From Alcaligenes faecalis (GTDB taxonomy: Bacteria > Pseudomonadota > Gammaproteobacteria > Burkholderiales > Burkholderiaceae_B): DNA of 64,000 nt. The notes below the pieces were generated by a model. The model saw only the letters and a list, made by a program, of their open reading frames with translations, was not told the origin of the DNA and made no database searches. Within the stretch, counting starts at the first letter, position 1. Each line of letters opens with the position of its first letter. The translations under genes were made by a program, and so were the position numbers. The DNA lies in contig NZ_CP168006.1 in NCBI RefSeq assembly GCF_041521385.1, forward strand, positions 62,001 to 126,000. Direction: 5' to 3'. Positions 29,438 through 37,350 of this stretch are shown one piece after another.

Positions 29438-30057
29438 CCAGCCCGCAAATGCCATGCACCATTTACGTAGTCGATGACGACGAAGCCGTACGGGACTCCT
29501 TGCGCTGGCTCCTGGAAGCCAATGGCTACCGGGTCCGCTGCTTTGCTTCGGGCGAAGAGTTTCTGAGTGCCTACGACCCTACTCAGGTGGCCGTTCTGAT
29601 TGTGGATGTACGTATGCCCGGCATGAGCGGCCTGGAGCTGCAGGAAGCCTTGATCACCCGCAAATCGACGATCCCGATTGTGTTCATTACCGGCCACGGA
29701 GACGTACCCATGGCGGTGAGCACCATGAAGAAAGGCGCAGTCGACTTTCTGGAAAAACCCTTTAATGAAGCTGATCTGCGCATGATCGTCAGCCGCATGA
29801 TCGAACAAGCCACCACTCGAGCCTCGCAAGCGCAGGCGCAAAAAGATCAACAAGAAGTCCTGGGCCGCCTGACCGCACGCGAACAGCAAGTGCTGGAGCG
29901 CATTGTTGCCGGTCGCCTGAACAAGCAAATTGCCGGGGACTTGAACATCAGCATTAAAACTGTCGAAGCGCATCGCGCCAATATCATGGAAAAACTGGAA
30001 GTCACTACGGTTGCCGACCTCATGAAAATCGCCCTCACCAAGTCCGAGGATGCGTAA
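29434..30057 (+). CDS. FixJ/NarL-type response regulator
   Basis: The 207-residue protein has a receiver domain (~1-125) with the acidic pocket DDDEAVRD, the phospho-acceptor D58 in VLIVDVRMPGMSG and the switch region ending VDFLEKPF. A LuxR-type helix-turn-helix follows (~140-200, LTAREQQVLERIVAGRLNKQIAGD). The layout and the EKPF motif resemble FixJ/TodT/StyR regulators. Its ATG overlaps the kinase stop codon by four bases, so the pair is translationally coupled. folD begins on the base after its stop. It probably acts on genes near it, including the divergent aceE promoter, but that is inference. Confidence 0.9.
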   Translation: MTSPQMPCTIYVVDDDEAVRDSLRWLLEANGYRVRCFASGEEFLSAYDPTQVAVLIVDVRMPGMSGLELQEALITRKSTIPIVFITGHGDVPMAVSTMKKGAVDFLEKPFNEADLRMIVSRMIEQATTRASQAQAQKDQQEVLGRLTAREQQVLERIVAGRLNKQIAGDLNISIKTVEAHRANIMEKLEVTTVADLMKIALTKSEDA

Positions 30058-30921
30058 ATGAGTGCTCGCATTATTGATGGAAAAAAGCTGTCCACCGCCA
30101 TCAAGGCGGACGTTGCAGAACGTGTTACCAAGCTGAAACAAACCCACGGCATTCAAGCCGGTTTGACCGTGGTGCTGGTCGGTGAAGATCCAGCCTCCCA
30201 GGTCTATGTACGCAACAAGGGCCTGGCGTGTGAAGCCGCCGGTCTGAAATCCGAAATCATCCGCCTGCCTGCTGACACCACCGAAACCGAGCTGCTGGCC
30301 CTGATCACTCGTTTGAATCAGGACAGCTCGGTACACGGCATTCTGGTTCAACTGCCCCTGCCAGCCCATCTGGACGAGCACAAGGTGATCGAAACCATTG
30401 CTCCGCACAAGGACGTGGACGGTTTCCACGTCAGCAATGCCGGTATGCTCATGACGGGCAAGCCGCTGTTCGCGCCTTGCACGCCCTACGGTGTCATGAA
30501 GATGCTGGAGTCCGAAAACGTGACGCTGCGTGGCGCGGAAGCCGTGGTGGTGGGCGCCAGCAATATCGTGGGCAAACCCATGGCCATGCTTTTGCTGGCT
30601 GCAGGCGCGACCGTCACCCTCTGTAACTCCAAAACGCGTGATCTGGTCGCCCAGACCCGCCGCGCCGATGTGCTGGTGGCTGCCGTAGGCCGCCCCGGCA
30701 TCATTACTGGCGATATGGTCAAGCCCGGTGCAGTGGTGATTGATGTCGGTATCAATCGTGGTGCCGATGGCAAGCTATGCGGTGACGTGGACTTTGCCAG
30801 TGCCAGCGAAGTAGCCTCGGCTATTACGCCCGTACCCGGTGGCGTCGGCCCCATGACCATTGCCATGCTGCTGGTCAACACCTTGGAAGCGGCCGAACGC
30901 TCGGCCAACATCAGTCTTTAA
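30058..30921 (+). CDS. folD: Bifunctional methylenetetrahydrofolate dehydrogenase/cyclohydrolase
   Basis: FolD interconverts 5,10-methylene-, 5,10-methenyl- and 10-formyl-tetrahydrofolate with NADP, supplying one-carbon units for purines and fMet. The 287-residue protein has the signature [20 protein letters not shown] (catalytic lysine of the YxxxK type here Y-V-R-N-K), the motif [17 protein letters not shown], the Rossmann region [17 protein letters not shown] and the C-terminal [16 protein letters not shown]. Its ATG immediately follows the response-regulator stop codon, an unusual pairing that puts folate metabolism under the same transcript as the two-component system. Confidence 0.97.
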   Translation: MSARIIDGKKLSTAIKADVAERVTKLKQTHGIQAGLTVVLVGEDPASQVYVRNKGLACEAAGLKSEIIRLPADTTETELLALITRLNQDSSVHGILVQLPLPAHLDEHKVIETIAPHKDVDGFHVSNAGMLMTGKPLFAPCTPYGVMKMLESENVTLRGAEAVVVGASNIVGKPMAMLLLAAGATVTLCNSKTRDLVAQTRRADVLVAAVGRPGIITGDMVKPGAVVIDVGINRGADGKLCGDVDFASASEVASAITPVPGGVGPMTIAMLLVNTLEAAERSANISL

Positions 30922-30936
30922 TGTAATCAACGGTTT

Positions 30937-33009
30937 ATGACGACAAATCCCTTACTGGTTCCTATCGACAGTCTTATTGACTATCCCGCCATCCAGCCCG
31001 AGCATATCGAGCAGGCGGTGGACCAACTGCTGGCCTTGGCCCGCCAAGCCGTAGACACCGTCTCCAACGACGATAGCGAACCCAGTTGGGACAACATCGT
31101 CGAGCCCATCACTGACGCCACCGAGACCTTGTATCGCGCCTGGTCGGTAGCCGGTCACCTGAACTCGGTCATCAATACGCCCGAACTGCGCACGGTGTAC
31201 AACCAGTGCCTGCCGCGCATGAGCGAGTTCTCGACTTGGGTGGGCTTGAACCGTCCTTTGTTCCTGCGTTATCAGGCTTTGGCCGACAGTCCGGCCTTTG
31301 CCGCCCTGACGCCCCAGCGCCAACGCATCATTACTCTGGCCCTGCGCGATTTCCGCCTGAGCGGCGTGCAACTGGAAGGTCAGGCGCGTGAAGACTACGC
31401 CCGTATTTCCGAAGAGCTGGCACAGACTTCACAGCAATTCTCCGAGCATGTACTGGATGCCATTGATCAGTGGCATTACCTGGTCACCGATCAGGCCGAG
31501 CTGGACGGTATCCCGGACGACGTTCTGGCTGCTGCCCAACGCGCTGCCCAGGAAAACGATCAGCCAGGCTGGCGTCTGACGCTGAAAATGCCTTGCTACC
31601 TGCCTGTCATGCAATATGCACGCAACCAGACCTTGCGTGAATTGATGTACCGGGCCTACACCACCATCGCCTCCGATCAGGGCGATGCTCAATTTGACAA
31701 CTCCCAGGCCATTGAAACCTTACTGGACCTGCGTGCCCAGGAAGCGGGTCTGTTGGGTTTTGCCAGCTACGCCCATATGCGTCTGGAAACCCGCATGGCC
31801 GACACCCCAGAACAGGTGATGAGCTTCTTGCGCGATCTGGCGATCAAGGCTCGCCCCTACGCCCGCCAGGATCTGGACGAGCTGCAAGCCTTTGCCCAGA
31901 AAGAGCTAGGCCTGGAAACCCTGCAAGCCTGGGATGTGCCTTTCAGTGCCGAACGCCTGCGCGAACAGCGCTACGCCTATTCGGAAGACGAGGTCAAACA
32001 GTACTTTACGGAACCCGCCGTTCTGAATGGCCTGTTCAAAGTCATCCAGCGTTTGTTTGACGTGACCCTGCGTGCCGCTGACGTCCCCGTCTGGCACCCA
32101 GCCGTACGTCCTTTTGAAGTCATTGCCTCGGATGGCAAGGTTCTGGGCTATCTGTACATGGACCTGCACGCCCGCCAAGGCAAGCAAGGCGGCGCCTGGG
32201 TGGATAGCGAACGCAGCCGTCGCCGTCTGGGTGAGGCGCTATGCCTGCCTATTGCCTACCTGGTGTGCAACTTTGCCGAACCCCAGCCCGGTCGCCCCGC
32301 CCTGCTCACGCACGACGATGTGATCACTCTGTTCCACGAATCTGGCCACGCCCTGCATACCCTGCTCTCGCGTGTGGATGATCCCGCCGCCTCGGCCTTC
32401 TCCGCCGTGGAATGGGACGCCATCGAGCTACCTTCGCAGTTCATGGAAAATTTCTGCTGGGAATGGCCAGTGGTGCAGATGCTGACCGCTCATGTAGAAA
32501 CCGGCGAACATCTGCCCCGTGCGCTCTACAACAAGCTGAATCTGGCCCGCAATTTCCAAAGTGGCATGCAAATGGTGCGTCAACTGGAATTCTCCCTATT
32601 TGACATGCTGATCCACTCGCGTGACAGCGGTATGAGCATTGATGCGGTCATGGAGATTCTGGATCAGGTACGCCAGGAAGTCGCCGTGCTGTTCCCGCCC
32701 GAGTGGCACCGTTTTCCGCATCAGTTCTCGCACTTGTTTGCGGGTGGCTATGGCGCGGGATACTACAGCTACAAATGGGCCGAAGTCCTGTCCGCTGATG
32801 CCTACTCGGCCTTTGAGGAAAAAGCCTATACCCACTCGGATGGGGCGCGTGATACCCTGGACAGCAATACGGGCCATCGCTTCTGGCGCGAAATTCTGTC
32901 TGTAGGAGGCGAGCGCCCGGCGGCCGACTCCTTCCGTGCTTTCCGTGGCCGTGACCCATCCATTACTGCCCTGCTTCGTCACAGCGGGCTCACTCCCGAG
33001 CCAGCCTGA
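30937..33009 (+). CDS. prlC: Oligopeptidase A (M3 zinc metallopeptidase)
   Basis: PrlC/OpdA degrades short peptides, including cleaved signal peptides, in the cytoplasm. The 690-residue length matches the family. The catalytic zinc motif is LFHESGHALHTLLS (HExxH, ~465), with the third ligand in the following SAVEWDAIELPSQFMENFCWE. No signal peptide is present. It follows folD by 15 bases and precedes an SCO1-like gene by 15 bases, all on the plus strand, so the transcript starting at the sensor kinase may run through five genes. Confidence 0.95.
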   Translation: MTTNPLLVPIDSLIDYPAIQPEHIEQAVDQLLALARQAVDTVSNDDSEPSWDNIVEPITDATETLYRAWSVAGHLNSVINTPELRTVYNQCLPRMSEFSTWVGLNRPLFLRYQALADSPAFAALTPQRQRIITLALRDFRLSGVQLEGQAREDYARISEELAQTSQQFSEHVLDAIDQWHYLVTDQAELDGIPDDVLAAAQRAAQENDQPGWRLTLKMPCYLPVMQYARNQTLRELMYRAYTTIASDQGDAQFDNSQAIETLLDLRAQEAGLLGFASYAHMRLETRMADTPEQVMSFLRDLAIKARPYARQDLDELQAFAQKELGLETLQAWDVPFSAERLREQRYAYSEDEVKQYFTEPAVLNGLFKVIQRLFDVTLRAADVPVWHPAVRPFEVIASDGKVLGYLYMDLHARQGKQGGAWVDSERSRRRLGEALCLPIAYLVCNFAEPQPGRPALLTHDDVITLFHESGHALHTLLSRVDDPAASAFSAVEWDAIELPSQFMENFCWEWPVVQMLTAHVETGEHLPRALYNKLNLARNFQSGMQMVRQLEFSLFDMLIHSRDSGMSIDAVMEILDQVRQEVAVLFPPEWHRFPHQFSHLFAGGYGAGYYSYKWAEVLSADAYSAFEEKAYTHSDGARDTLDSNTGHRFWREILSVGGERPAADSFRAFRGRDPSITALLRHSGLTPEPA

Positions 33010-33024
33010 ACCCAGAGGACGTCC

Positions 33025-33639
33025 ATGATACCCAGCAGCCCGGTAAAGCCCATTCTTGTCTTGTTAAAACAATGTGGCCTGATACTGGCGCTGGGTCTGT
33101 TCTTGCTGGGCAGTGCTGCCGCTGCCAATCTGCATCCCGTCCGTGGCTTCCTGCCCGATCTACGCTTTTCCCTACAAGCCGCTGGCCCCAAAACCGTCAC
33201 CCAGGATGACTTCAAAGACAACGTCGTCATGATGTTCTTTGGCTATGCCAGTTGCCCGGATATTTGCCCCACCACCCTGGCCCAATTGGGCCAGGTTATG
33301 GAATCGCTGGGAAACGACGCCGAACAGGTACGCATCATCTTTGTCAGTGTGGACCCCCACCGCGATACGCCCGACTCCCTGGCCCGTTATATCGCCGCCT
33401 TTGATGGCAAGCACACCACGGGGCTGACGGGCTCTGAAAAGCAGATAGCGGACCTGGCTCGTCGTTATCGAGTGGCATTCCAGATTGAAAAGCCCGACCC
33501 CACAGCACCCGAGAACTACGAGGTGTCACACAGCCGTGGCGTGTATATCTTCGATCAGCAAGGCAAAGCGCGGTATCTGGCACCCGATACAGAATCAGTG
33601 CAGGTTCTGGCGGATGGGGTGCGCAGTCTGCTTCACTAA
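33025..33639 (+). CDS. SCO1/SenC family copper chaperone
   Basis: SCO proteins deliver copper to the CuA centre of cytochrome c oxidase or act as thiol redox proteins in the periplasm. The 204-residue protein starts with a hydrophobic anchor or signal (LILALGLFLLGSAAAANL, ~15-34). It then has a thioredoxin fold with the copper-binding cysteines in FGYASCPDICPTTL and the third ligand histidine in YEVSHSRGVYIFDQ. VDPHRDTPDSLARYIAAF is the family's conserved central stretch. GAGGA precedes the ATG. It ends against a long inverted repeat and faces the reductase gene convergently. Confidence 0.92.
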   Translation: MIPSSPVKPILVLLKQCGLILALGLFLLGSAAAANLHPVRGFLPDLRFSLQAAGPKTVTQDDFKDNVVMMFFGYASCPDICPTTLAQLGQVMESLGNDAEQVRIIFVSVDPHRDTPDSLARYIAAFDGKHTTGLTGSEKQIADLARRYRVAFQIEKPDPTAPENYEVSHSRGVYIFDQQGKARYLAPDTESVQVLADGVRSLLH

Positions 33640-33671
33640 AACAGCCCCTGCAAGGCTTCATCAAATAAATA

Positions 33672-33721
33672 CACAATGCCCCGAAAGTCAGGATGCTGAT
33701 CCTGTTTTTCGGGGCATTGTG
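33672..33721. terminator. Long nested palindrome between convergent genes (probable bidirectional terminator)
   Basis: The outer arms at 33672-33686 and 33707-33721 are perfect reverse complements (15 bp, CACAATGCCCCGAAA). Inside, CAGGAT (33689-33694) pairs with ATCCTG (33699-33704) around a 4-base loop, with only a 2x2 internal bulge, giving 21 pairs in 50 bases. It sits between the ends of the SCO1-like gene and the convergent reductase gene. A weak T-rich stretch (TGTATTTATTT) follows on the minus strand; none follows on the plus strand. Confidence 0.6.
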
Positions 33722-33750
33722 ATAGGTAACACAACAAGCACCCAAAGTAG

Positions 33751-35136
33751 CTACTTGGCTCGTAAGGCAGACTGAGCCTGGCGCAAAGCCGTACGCAGAC
33801 CTTCTTCCAAGACAGGATGATAGAACGGCATGGCCAGCATCTGATCCAGTGTCAGTCCCATCTGCAAGGACCAGGCCAGCAAGTGGGCAATATGTTCAGC
33901 CTGAGGCCCCACCATCTCGGCGCCCAAAAACCTGCCCTCCTTGTCCGCATAAACGTGTAACAAGCCACGGTTGACCAGCATCACGCGAGCACGACCCTGA
34001 TTGCCAAAGTTCACGCTGCCTGTCACCGCCCCGTCTGGCAACGATTTAAAAGGCGTACCGACGACAGCCACCTGCGGATCACTAAACACCACCGCCATGC
34101 GCGCACGACGCGCCATAGGCTTGTCCTGGCCATTGCTGACGGCCTGCAAAGCGGCCAGACGACCATCATCTGCGGCCTCGTGCAAGATAGGCGCACGCTG
34201 GTTCACATCACCCGCCAGATAAATGGAAGTGCCTTTCAGTTGTAAGCTATCCAGGTCAAACACCACCCGCCCTTTGCTATCCCATTGCGCCGGCGTATTT
34301 TCCAGCCCCAGATTATCCAACTGCGGTTTGCGGCCTGCCGCTCCCAGCACGTAGTCGTAATCCTCAACCAGCTCCTTGCCATTGACCTGCAAACGCACGC
34401 GCGCCTTGCCATTGACAACTTCGCTACCCAATACGGCTACATCAGCGCGAATGTTCAGCTCCTGGCTAAAGATCGCTCGTCCGGCTTCACGCACTTCGGG
34501 ATCAGAAAGACCCGCCAGACTCTGGCTGCGGTTGATGATAGAGACCTTCACGCCCACACGCGCCAGCGCCTGACCCAGCTCCAGGCCAATGACACCGGTG
34601 CCCACGACCAGCACACTTTCCGGTAGATCCGTCCAGTCGAAAATCTCTTCGTTACTGATTAACAAAGCCCCCAGCGGCTCCAGCTCCTTGGGGCGCACCG
34701 GCGTGGAACCGGTAGCAATAATCACGTGTCCTGCAGTGATACGGGTATGGTCGTCCACTTCCAGCACATGCTCGGACACAAAGCGGGCATGGCCACGCAC
34801 TTTGTCTTCAGCATCAAAGCCTTCCACATCGTCCACCACAAACTGTACAAAACGATCCCGCTCGCGACGCACGCGATCCATGACCTCTTTGCCTTCAACG
34901 CGGATATTGCCGTCTACGTGAACACCAAAGGGAGCGGTATGGCGAACATGATGGGCAGCATCGGCCGCTGCGATCAACAACTTGGATGGCATGCAGCCAA
35001 CGCGCGCGCACATGGTGCCATAAGGGCCTGATTCAATCATCAGCGTTCGTTTACCGGCGCGTTTGGCCGTACGATACGCTGTCATGCCTGCTGTCCCCGC
35101 TCCAATCACGGCAACATCACACTGAATTTCTTTCAT
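33751..35136 (-). CDS. Orphan FAD-dependent pyridine nucleotide-disulfide reductase (dihydrolipoamide dehydrogenase-like)
   Basis: I start it at ATG 35136 (MKEIQCDVAVIGAG), giving 461 residues; the extension to 35226 runs through the promoter region. It has the FAD-binding AVIGAGTAGMTAY, the redox cysteine pair in GTMCARVGCMPSK, the NAD(P) site VVGTGVIGLELGQ and the C-terminal AMPFYHPVLEEGLR with the catalytic histidine-glutamate pair. It lacks the lipoyl domain of lpdA and the C-terminal Cys-Cys of mercuric reductase, so neither pyruvate dehydrogenase service nor mercury reduction is the first guess. It is divergent from a CueR-type copper regulator, hinting at a metal- or thiol-stress role. 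The substrate is unknown. Confidence 0.85.
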   Translation of the reverse strand: MKEIQCDVAVIGAGTAGMTAYRTAKRAGKRTLMIESGPYGTMCARVGCMPSKLLIAAADAAHHVRHTAPFGVHVDGNIRVEGKEVMDRVRRERDRFVQFVVDDVEGFDAEDKVRGHARFVSEHVLEVDDHTRITAGHVIIATGSTPVRPKELEPLGALLISNEEIFDWTDLPESVLVVGTGVIGLELGQALARVGVKVSIINRSQSLAGLSDPEVREAGRAIFSQELNIRADVAVLGSEVVNGKARVRLQVNGKELVEDYDYVLGAAGRKPQLDNLGLENTPAQWDSKGRVVFDLDSLQLKGTSIYLAGDVNQRAPILHEAADDGRLAALQAVSNGQDKPMARRARMAVVFSDPQVAVVGTPFKSLPDGAVTGSVNFGNQGRARVMLVNRGLLHVYADKEGRFLGAEMVGPQAEHIAHLLAWSLQMGLTLDQMLAMPFYHPVLEEGLRTALRQAQSALRAK

Positions 35137-35195
35137 AACCGCTCCTTGAATCCATACCAAGGCGATCAGGGGCCTGATGACCTGCCCGAGCACCC

Positions 35196-35226
35196 GTTCT
35201 ACAATGTACAGAATTGACTCTTTCAA
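35196..35226 (-). promoter_or_regulatory. Candidate MerR-type promoter of the reductase gene
   Basis: Read on the minus strand: TTGAAA (35226-35221), a 19-base spacer, then TAGAAC (35201-35196). A 19-20 base spacer is the hallmark of promoters activated by MerR-family proteins. A dyad TTCT-N9-AGAA (35197-35213) overlaps the -10 half, and TTGA-N5-TCAA lies at 35214-35226. The usual CueR half-sites (CCTTCC) are not seen, so this is tentative. For the divergent regulator gene a plus-strand TGTACA (35205-35210), 17-base spacer and CATAAC (35228-35233) is possible. Confidence 0.4.
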
Positions 35227-35265
35227 TCATAACGCAGTCCCCTTGCACTGCCCCGAGGAAAGCCC

Positions 35266-35727
35266 ATGCTGATTAGTGAAGCGGCCCGCCTAACCGGCCT
35301 GACACCCAAGATGATTCGGCACTATGAAGATCTGGGACTCTTGAATAGTGACCGTGCCCCCAATGGCTACCGCGTCTATCAGGATCAGGACCTGGATACC
35401 TTGCATTTTATTGTGCGTGCCAAGGACCTGGGTTTCAATCTGGCGGACATTCAGCAACTGACCAGCCTGTGGCGCGACCAGCAACGCCCCAGTAGCGAGG
35501 TCAAGCAACTGGCTCAGGCACATATCAAGGATCTGGAAAGCCGCGCGGCCCTCTTACTGGACATGGCGGCCAAGCTGCGGGTGCTGGCTGAACAATGCCA
35601 GGGAAACCAGCATCCTGATTGTCCGATTCTGGATGGTTTGGAGGGGGCATGCTGTCATACAGACGCTTTGGCTAATGCAGACTCACATGATCCCGCCCAC
35701 CGTAACGCCAGTAGGGGCAAGTTTTAA
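35266..35727 (+). CDS. CueR-type MerR family copper-responsive regulator
   Basis: The 153-residue protein has the MerR winged helix (MLISEAARLTGLTPKMIRHYEDLGLL) and dimerisation helix. It has a metal loop with two cysteines separated by seven residues (CQGNQHPDCPIL), exactly the spacing of the E. coli CueR Cu(I) site, plus the C-terminal CCH motif. The serine in RPSSEVK corresponds to the residue that in CueR replaces a cysteine and gives selectivity for monovalent ions. It should therefore sense Cu(I), Ag(I) or Au(I). Unlike E. coli there is no copA or cueO beside it; its neighbour is the divergent disulfide reductase. The C-terminus after CCH is about 20 residues longer than CueR. Confidence 0.87.
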   Translation: MLISEAARLTGLTPKMIRHYEDLGLLNSDRAPNGYRVYQDQDLDTLHFIVRAKDLGFNLADIQQLTSLWRDQQRPSSEVKQLAQAHIKDLESRAALLLDMAAKLRVLAEQCQGNQHPDCPILDGLEGACCHTDALANADSHDPAHRNASRGKF

Positions 35728-35858
35728 GCCACCCAAACGCCTAGCGCCATTTAAGGCACAACAAATGACGATGCAGGTGAAACACAGAATCTACAGATCC
35801 TTCCCTTAACAACCCATCATGATCGCATCAGCCATGCCTGACGGCGGAACAAACACAA

Positions 35859-35894
35859 AAAAGGCCTGAGTTCCTCGTCGGACTCAGGCCTTTT
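35859..35894. terminator. Bidirectional intrinsic terminator
   Basis: AAAAGGCCTGAGT at 35859-35871 pairs perfectly with ACTCAGGCCTTTT at 35882-35894 around a 10-base loop, with A and T tracts on the two sides. It can end both the copper-regulator transcript (plus) and the nitroreductase transcript (minus), which converge here. Confidence 0.88.
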
Positions 35895-35937
35895 AAACAA
35901 GGCTGCGAACTTGGCGTATGCAAGCTATCGCACAATC

Positions 35938-36507
35938 TTAGGCAGGCTGCCACTCCGTCACAAACTTTTGTGGCTCAGGACGCTGGGCAGGACCCAGATT
36001 GTGAATAGGCGTACCTACCGACACAAAGCCCAGGAACTGGTAATCCAGGGAATCGAAGCCCAAGGCTTCCGGGACTTCCTCACCATAGGTGCCCAGGCCA
36101 GTGCTCCAGAAAGCACCAAAGCCTAACTGGTGAGCCGCATGCAACATATTGCTGACGGCTGCGCCCGTTGCCAAAACACGTTCCAGTTCAGGGATTTTTT
36201 CTTCGCCATGATCAATGTGGCTGGCCACGGCGATGAGCATGGGCACTTTGGCCAGCCAGGCGCGGACGCTGGCAGCTTTCTGCTCGGTCAAGGGATTGCC
36301 AGCGCGCTCATTGGCGGCAATGGCCAGTTCACCCAAAGCCTGCACGTTTTCGCCACGAATCAGGCAAAAGCGCCATGGCTGCAAACGGCCATGGTCAGGA
36401 GCGACCATGGCCGCGCGCAAAATCAGATCCAGCTCCTGCTCGTTCGGGCCGGGGCCTTGCACCAGCTTGATGGAGCGACGGGACAATAAAGAATCAATAG
36501 TACTCAT
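35938..36507 (-). CDS. Nitroreductase family protein (YdjA-like)
   Basis: A 189-residue FMN-dependent nitroreductase-family protein of the short YdjA type, which reduces nitro compounds or related substrates with NAD(P)H. The FMN-binding N-terminus is SLLSRRSIKLVQGPGPN (RRS motif), followed by APDHGRLQPWRFCLIRG. The C-terminal half has LATGAAVSNMLHAAHQLGFGAFWSTG, a usual flavin and dimer contact region, and ends with SLDYQFLGFVSVGTP. It lies 50 bases downstream of pdxJ on the same strand. The native substrate is not deducible. Confidence 0.9.
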   Translation of the reverse strand: MSTIDSLLSRRSIKLVQGPGPNEQELDLILRAAMVAPDHGRLQPWRFCLIRGENVQALGELAIAANERAGNPLTEQKAASVRAWLAKVPMLIAVASHIDHGEEKIPELERVLATGAAVSNMLHAAHQLGFGAFWSTGLGTYGEEVPEALGFDSLDYQFLGFVSVGTPIHNLGPAQRPEPQKFVTEWQPA

Positions 36508-36557
36508 AGTGCTTCCAGAATCAGTTAAGCGTGCCCTGCCCTGATGGCAGGGCTCAG

Positions 36558-37295
36558 TCAGGATTGAGCAGGAGCGCCCGCTTGTACCAGTAGGGCTTTC
36601 ATGTCGCGCACGGCTTTTTCCCAGCCGTCAAAGACCGCCTGGGCAACAATAGCGTGACCAATATTGAGCTCCGTCAACCCGGGCAAGGCGGCAATCGCTT
36701 GTACGTTGCCGTAGTGCAGGCCGTGACCGGCATTCACACGCAGACCTTGCGACACACCTTGAGCAATACCGGCACGGATACGTTCCAGTTCGCTGGCGGC
36801 CTGCTCAGGCGTTTGAGCATCCGCATAGGCGCCAGTGTGCAGCTCAATCACGGTAGCGCCGACTTCACTGGCAGCGCGAATTTGCGCCGGGTCGGCATCA
36901 ATGAACAACGAGACGCGAATACCGGCGGCCTGCAATTGCTGCACCGCGGCCTTGACCTGGTCCAGACGGCCCAGTACATCCAGACCACCTTCGGTCGTCA
37001 GTTCAGCACGGTGTTCGGGAACCAGGCAGACATCGTCCGGTTTGATACGGCAGGCAATGTCCAGCATTTCGGTGGTGATGGCGCATTCCAGATTCATCCG
37101 GGTACGCAGTACGGGGCGCAGGGCCTCGACGTCGGCATCCTGAATATGACGCCGGTCTTCACGCAGATGTAAGGTAATCAGGTCCGCTCCGGCTTCTTCT
37201 GCTCGCAAAGCGGCCTGAATTGGATCAGGGTATGTGGTCAGACGCTGCTGGCGCAGCGTCGCCACATGATCGATATTGACGCCCAGTTCTAACAT
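36558..37295 (-). CDS. pdxJ: Pyridoxine 5'-phosphate synthase
   Basis: PdxJ joins 1-deoxyxylulose 5-phosphate with 3-amino-2-oxopropyl phosphate to make pyridoxine 5'-phosphate, the ring-closing step of the DXP-dependent vitamin B6 pathway. At 245 residues it is full length. It has [15 protein letters not shown] at the N-terminus, [18 protein letters not shown] with the phosphate-site residues, the glutamate region [18 protein letters not shown] and the C-terminal [12 protein letters not shown] and [18 protein letters not shown]-rich stem (around 36532-36552) separates it from the nitroreductase gene. Confidence 0.97.
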   Translation of the reverse strand: MLELGVNIDHVATLRQQRLTTYPDPIQAALRAEEAGADLITLHLREDRRHIQDADVEALRPVLRTRMNLECAITTEMLDIACRIKPDDVCLVPEHRAELTTEGGLDVLGRLDQVKAAVQQLQAAGIRVSLFIDADPAQIRAASEVGATVIELHTGAYADAQTPEQAASELERIRAGIAQGVSQGLRVNAGHGLHYGNVQAIAALPGLTELNIGHAIVAQAVFDGWEKAVRDMKALLVQAGAPAQS

Positions 37296-37350
37296 TCCCC
37301 AAGGACCTCCGTAGTTTCAGGGATGAATGACCAGACGTATTATCGCCTGT

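Noticed and set aside
33751..35136. Mercuric reductase annotation for the orphan reductase
   Set aside because: The redox pair and fold match, but the C-terminal vicinal cysteines and the N-terminal heavy-metal domain of MerA are missing and no other mer gene is present.
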